Shown here: piece by piece, positions 61,286 through 64,000 of the stretch | Position numbering within the stretch: position 1 is the first letter of the stretch | How the letters are laid out: each line of letters starts with the position of its first letter | Source: Pseudomonas sp. BGI-2 | GTDB taxonomy: Bacteria > Pseudomonadota > Gammaproteobacteria > Pseudomonadales > Pseudomonadaceae | Assembly: GCF_004310295.1 (NCBI RefSeq) | Contig: NZ_SISB01000029.1 | Location: 25,803 to 89,802, forward strand | Length of the DNA: 64,000 bases | Direction of reading: 5' to 3' | The notes under the pieces: model-generated | Told to the model about the DNA's origin: nothing | What the model saw: only the letters and a program-made list of their open reading frames with translations | Database searches by the model: none | Translations under genes and position numbers: made by a program

Positions 61286-63115
61286 CTATTGATCAAGGTG
61301 GGTCAGGTCCGCCTTGGCTAGCTTGACCTCGAATCCATATTGGACCGTGGTGAGGTCTGTTCGCTGATAACTTTCCAGACGTGTTGGCTGGCCATAGAAG
61401 TAATGCACGGCAAATAACGCCGGGCCTTCTGCGCTTGCGTCGTGACTGACCGAAAGAATTTCTTTCAGATAGTTTCCAGAGTCGTCCTTGGCGAAAAATC
61501 GCCAGTCCTGGGCAGGAAACAGCTTCAAATCGACCACCAACGCATTGCCTTTGAGCTCCAGGCCTTTTGGTAATGAGTGGGCGTCGAGCGATTGTTTGGC
61601 GACCGTCGCCAGGAACAGCGGCATGGAGCCCACTGCATAGGCCGGCGTTTCCGGAAACAAGTTCAAGTCATAGGTGATGGCGCCACGTAGCGGGTCGAGC
61701 TCGTAAGCCTCTGGTGGCAGCTCGATCGGCTCGTCGCGCCTGCCGCTGCCATCCTCTGTGAAGAAAGTGACCGGGCTATCGCCGGGGCTGAACGATGTGC
61801 CGAGCAGTTCATCATTGAAGCTTCTGGGGTGATCGAACTCGATGCGCGCGGCGCTGGGGTCATCCACCGACTGACTGACGATGATGCCCTTCTTCAGTTG
61901 TTCCTCACTCAATGTCGCGCCCTTGAGCCAGCTCGGGGCCTGATCGTCATACACCACCACGGGCAAGGTCAGTGGCTGGATGGTTTTTTCCGTGGTGTGT
62001 GAGTCGAAGCGGCGCACTGGCAGGTTCAGGTCCTTGCGGGTCACCGTGGCGGCCGAGAAGTCCAGCACGCTGACCTCAACGGTTTCGACCGGTCCGTTGA
62101 AATACACTTTGCTGTAATGATTCTTCTGCTCCTCCTCGAAGGACCGCTGTTCTTCTTCGATCTGTTGTCCGAACGTCTCGCTCCAGACCTTCTGTTGCTG
62201 CAATTTCGCCAGTTGTTTTTGATAGAAGGCAATTTGCGCGGCGGTTTCATTGATCGAGCCCGAGCGCGAGAGGAATTGCCCGGTGGCGTCCTTGGCCTGG
62301 ACGATCAGCGGGTTCAACGGTGTTTCGCTGACTTCCGGGGCCAACGGCGCGCTGTTGTTGAATTCGATTTCGGCGTAGTTGTTGCCCAGTTTCAGCAGGG
62401 TGACGCTGAGATTGTCGTTGGTGCGGGTCTGGCCAACGTCTTTTTTCGTCAGGTCGAAGGTATAACGCTTGCGCGGGGCAATGACCTCGACCTTGCCTTG
62501 CAGGCTTACCGGTTGGGGCTGGCTTTTGTTGTCCACGTCCAGGCCGTCGATGAACGGATAGGTCACCGTCAGATCATCCGGGTTGGTCAGGTTGGAACTC
62601 GACGGGCTCAGCTGAATGCCGGGATCGGTTTCCGACCATTCCGGCTGGAACGTGATGACGCGCTTGTTGCTCAGGGTCACCGATTGCCATTCCAGGCCAT
62701 GGGGAAAGAGAAACGCGGCCGGAATGTTGAAGTTGAAGGGGAACACCGGTTGCAGATCGGTCAGGTAGTCGGAGCTGGAGTCTTTGTGCAGCACGAACAA
62801 ACCATTGATGTAGGTATCCACCAGGGCCTGTGGCGTGGGGTAGTGCTTGAGCACGGCAAGAACGTCTTCGCCGTATACGGTTTCCACGGGTTTACTGTCG
62901 AGCTTGAGTTGCGCGCGCTCAAGCAACAACAGCGAACCGCCGAGTTCGGCGACGGCATCCTTGAGTTTCGGATCTTGAATCGCATCCAGAGATTTCTCGA
63001 ACTGCGCGGTCTTTTCTTCAAGGCTGGTCTGGCGCTTCTCATCGCTGGGTGAGCAGCCGCTCAGCAGCAGAGCCAGGCAAATGCCGGCACTCGTTATTGG
63101 CAATCGCACATCCAT
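61286..63115 (-). CDS. Large putative lipoprotein of unknown function
   Basis: 609 aa with a lipobox LALLLSGCS (Cys about residue 21). A coiled coil (EEKTAQFEKSLDAIQDPKLKDAVAELGGSLLLLERAQLK) follows, then long beta-rich stretches with repeated P/D/T-turns and a mid-protein helix (ETAAQIAFYQKQLAKLQQQKVWSETFGQQIEEEQRSFEEEQ). No domain was recognised. GGAAGG upstream of ATG 63115 supports the start. It is likely attached to the outer membrane facing the periplasm. Confidence 0.68.
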   Translation of the reverse strand: MDVRLPITSAGICLALLLSGCSPSDEKRQTSLEEKTAQFEKSLDAIQDPKLKDAVAELGGSLLLLERAQLKLDSKPVETVYGEDVLAVLKHYPTPQALVDTYINGLFVLHKDSSSDYLTDLQPVFPFNFNIPAAFLFPHGLEWQSVTLSNKRVITFQPEWSETDPGIQLSPSSSNLTNPDDLTVTYPFIDGLDVDNKSQPQPVSLQGKVEVIAPRKRYTFDLTKKDVGQTRTNDNLSVTLLKLGNNYAEIEFNNSAPLAPEVSETPLNPLIVQAKDATGQFLSRSGSINETAAQIAFYQKQLAKLQQQKVWSETFGQQIEEEQRSFEEEQKNHYSKVYFNGPVETVEVSVLDFSAATVTRKDLNLPVRRFDSHTTEKTIQPLTLPVVVYDDQAPSWLKGATLSEEQLKKGIIVSQSVDDPSAARIEFDHPRSFNDELLGTSFSPGDSPVTFFTEDGSGRRDEPIELPPEAYELDPLRGAITYDLNLFPETPAYAVGSMPLFLATVAKQSLDAHSLPKGLELKGNALVVDLKLFPAQDWRFFAKDDSGNYLKEILSVSHDASAEGPALFAVHYFYGQPTRLESYQRTDLTTVQYGFEVKLAKADLTHLDQ

Positions 63116-63274
63116 TTCCCGTCTTCCTTCCCGATGTCGCTGAGCTGTCAATAGTCTGGACACTAGCAGAAAAACTTTGTGACACACGCGCAGGTGGCGG
63201 ATTTCCCGACGGTTTCTGGCTGTAACGGGGGGCTGTTATACTCGCCGCCATTTCCAGCCCACGTGTGAGATTCA

Positions 63275-63763
63275 ATGGAACGCTTTATCGAAAATGCAAT
63301 GTACGCATCCCGCTGGCTGCTGGCGCCGATCTACTTCGGTCTGTCCCTCGGGCTACTGGCGCTGGCGCTGAAATTCTTCCAGGAAGTGTTCCACGTCATT
63401 CCCAACGTATTCTCGATGGCCGAGTCGGACCTGATCCTGGTGCTGTTGTCGCTGATCGACATGGCGCTGGTGGGTGGTTTGCTGGTGATGGTGATGATTT
63501 CCGGTTACGAGAACTTCGTTTCCCAACTGGACATCGACGACGGCAAGGAAAAGCTCAACTGGCTGGGGACTATGGATTCGTCTTCGCTGAAGATGAAAGT
63601 GGCGGCCTCCATCGTGGCGATTTCGTCCATCCACCTGCTGCGGGTTTTCATGGACGCCAAGAACGTCGATCCCGAGCATTTGAAGTGGTACGTGATTATT
63701 CACATGACGTTCGTGGTGTCGGCGTTTGCCATGGGTTACCTGGACAAACTCACCAAGCACTGA
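63275..63763 (+). CDS. YqhA/UPF0114 family membrane protein (TIGR00645)
   Basis: 162 aa. Four helices, including LLAPIYFGLSLGLLALALKF, LVLLSLIDMALVGGLLVMVMISGYENFVS and IVAISSIHLLRVFMD, with the conserved S-G-Y-E-N-F-V-S and D-S-S-S-L-K-M-K-V-A segments of the family. It is an inner-membrane protein of unknown function. The ATG at 63275 is used; it is divergent from the lipoprotein gene by 159 bp. Confidence 0.9.
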   Translation: MERFIENAMYASRWLLAPIYFGLSLGLLALALKFFQEVFHVIPNVFSMAESDLILVLLSLIDMALVGGLLVMVMISGYENFVSQLDIDDGKEKLNWLGTMDSSSLKMKVAASIVAISSIHLLRVFMDAKNVDPEHLKWYVIIHMTFVVSAFAMGYLDKLTKH

Positions 63764-63776
63764 TTGCACTGCGCCC

Positions 63777-63877
63777 GGTAGGAGCGTGCGGTGCGGCGAT
63801 CCGACTTGCCCGCGAAGGGGCCGTGTCAGTCGACATAGATGTTGCCTGATACACCGCCTTCGCGGGCAAGCCTTAAT
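63777..63877. repeat. REPIN with hybrid left arm
   Basis: The left arm carries the extra mini-hairpin segment (GTGCGGTGCGGCGATCCGAC) and the right arm is GCCTTCGCGGGCAAGCC, around the spacer GTGTCAGTCGACATAGATGT. The window ends about 120 bp later without a further gene. Confidence 0.85.
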
Positions 63878-64000
63878 GCCAGTCAGTTAAGCCCTCCAGC
63901 CCTCTTTTTGGGGTATTTGACTGGTCTAGGCTTGACCACTCTTGGGTAACTTCGCTCTCGTCTGGCTGGCAGTATGAAGTGCTGAGCCTGGATTCTCAGT

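Noticed and set aside
2968..63877. REP arrays considered as CRISPR-like repeats
   Set aside because: Repeats are isolated inverted pairs spread over 60 kb, not direct repeats with regular spacers, and there are no cas genes.

Overview
The window is a GC-rich chromosomal segment that looks like a member of the Pseudomonas fluorescens group. Three things point there. The intergenic spaces carry dozens of Pseudomonas-type REP palindromes (GTGGGAGCGGG..., GTAGGAGCGAGG...). Gene content is typical Pseudomonas housekeeping. The right half (fpr, mscL, radA, a MapZ-like PilZ protein, cstA, a YbdD-like protein, a YjiA-like GTPase, glyA, morA) keeps the gene neighbourhood I remember from P. aeruginosa PA4601-PA4615 (from memory, not searched). 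No rRNA, tRNA, CRISPR array, prophage or IS element was seen.

Layout. 0.3-3.0 kb: a NitT/TauT-type ABC importer (binding protein, permease, ATPase) in one operon. 3-7 kb: an EEP-fold hydrolase, a YciC-like membrane protein, a DUF2076 protein, a NYN nuclease and a DnaQ-like exonuclease. 7-17 kb: an Lrp-type regulator divergent from a DMT exporter, an RhlE-type RNA helicase, a flavoprotein, a histone-deacetylase-like amidohydrolase, a GNAT, tesB, a HAD phosphatase, and a secreted alpha/beta hydrolase coupled to a zinc peptidase. 17-24 kb: a quinate/shikimate catabolic cluster with an IclR regulator, a truncated MFS transporter, quiC, a TetR regulator, an AroE-like dehydrogenase, a type II dehydroquinase and a LysR regulator. 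24-25 kb: a DUF4160/DUF2442 pair that looks like a toxin-antitoxin module. 25-31 kb: trmA, a purine permease, a degenerate DJ-1 protein, a higBA locus with a broken toxin gene, and an EntS-like MFS protein. 31-34 kb: the cyanide-insensitive oxidase cioAB plus a 56-aa DUF2474 gene behind an ANR box. 34-44 kb: rlmG, an AT-rich LuxR solo, then the syntenic fpr-to-yjiA block. 44-48 kb: dctA with two GntR regulators, then glyA. 48-64 kb: morA, ettA, a Gre-like factor, DUF4105/DUF3015 secreted proteins, a Lon-like protease, a large unknown lipoprotein and a YqhA-family membrane protein.

How genes work together. QuiC, the AroE-like dehydrogenase and AroQ together would convert quinate/shikimate through dehydroquinate and dehydroshikimate to protocatechuate, but the only transporter in the cluster is a fragment. 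MorA (GGDEF-EAL) and the MapZ-like PilZ receptor are a c-di-GMP enzyme and effector within 10 kb of each other. dctA carries two GGT-CTT-ACC sites that suit the FCD-type GntR regulator encoded directly after it.

The most interesting leads are: the terminator-bracketed DUF4160/DUF2442 module; the frameshifted HigB beside an intact HigA; a DJ-1 homologue lacking both its cysteine and its glutamate; an Lrp gene that seems to start at ATT; the LuxR solo on AT-rich DNA; mosaic REPINs; and three TTGTACA motifs in an AT-rich gap before radA. I did not find one unmistakable new multi-gene system. All family assignments are by reading motifs, without database searches.
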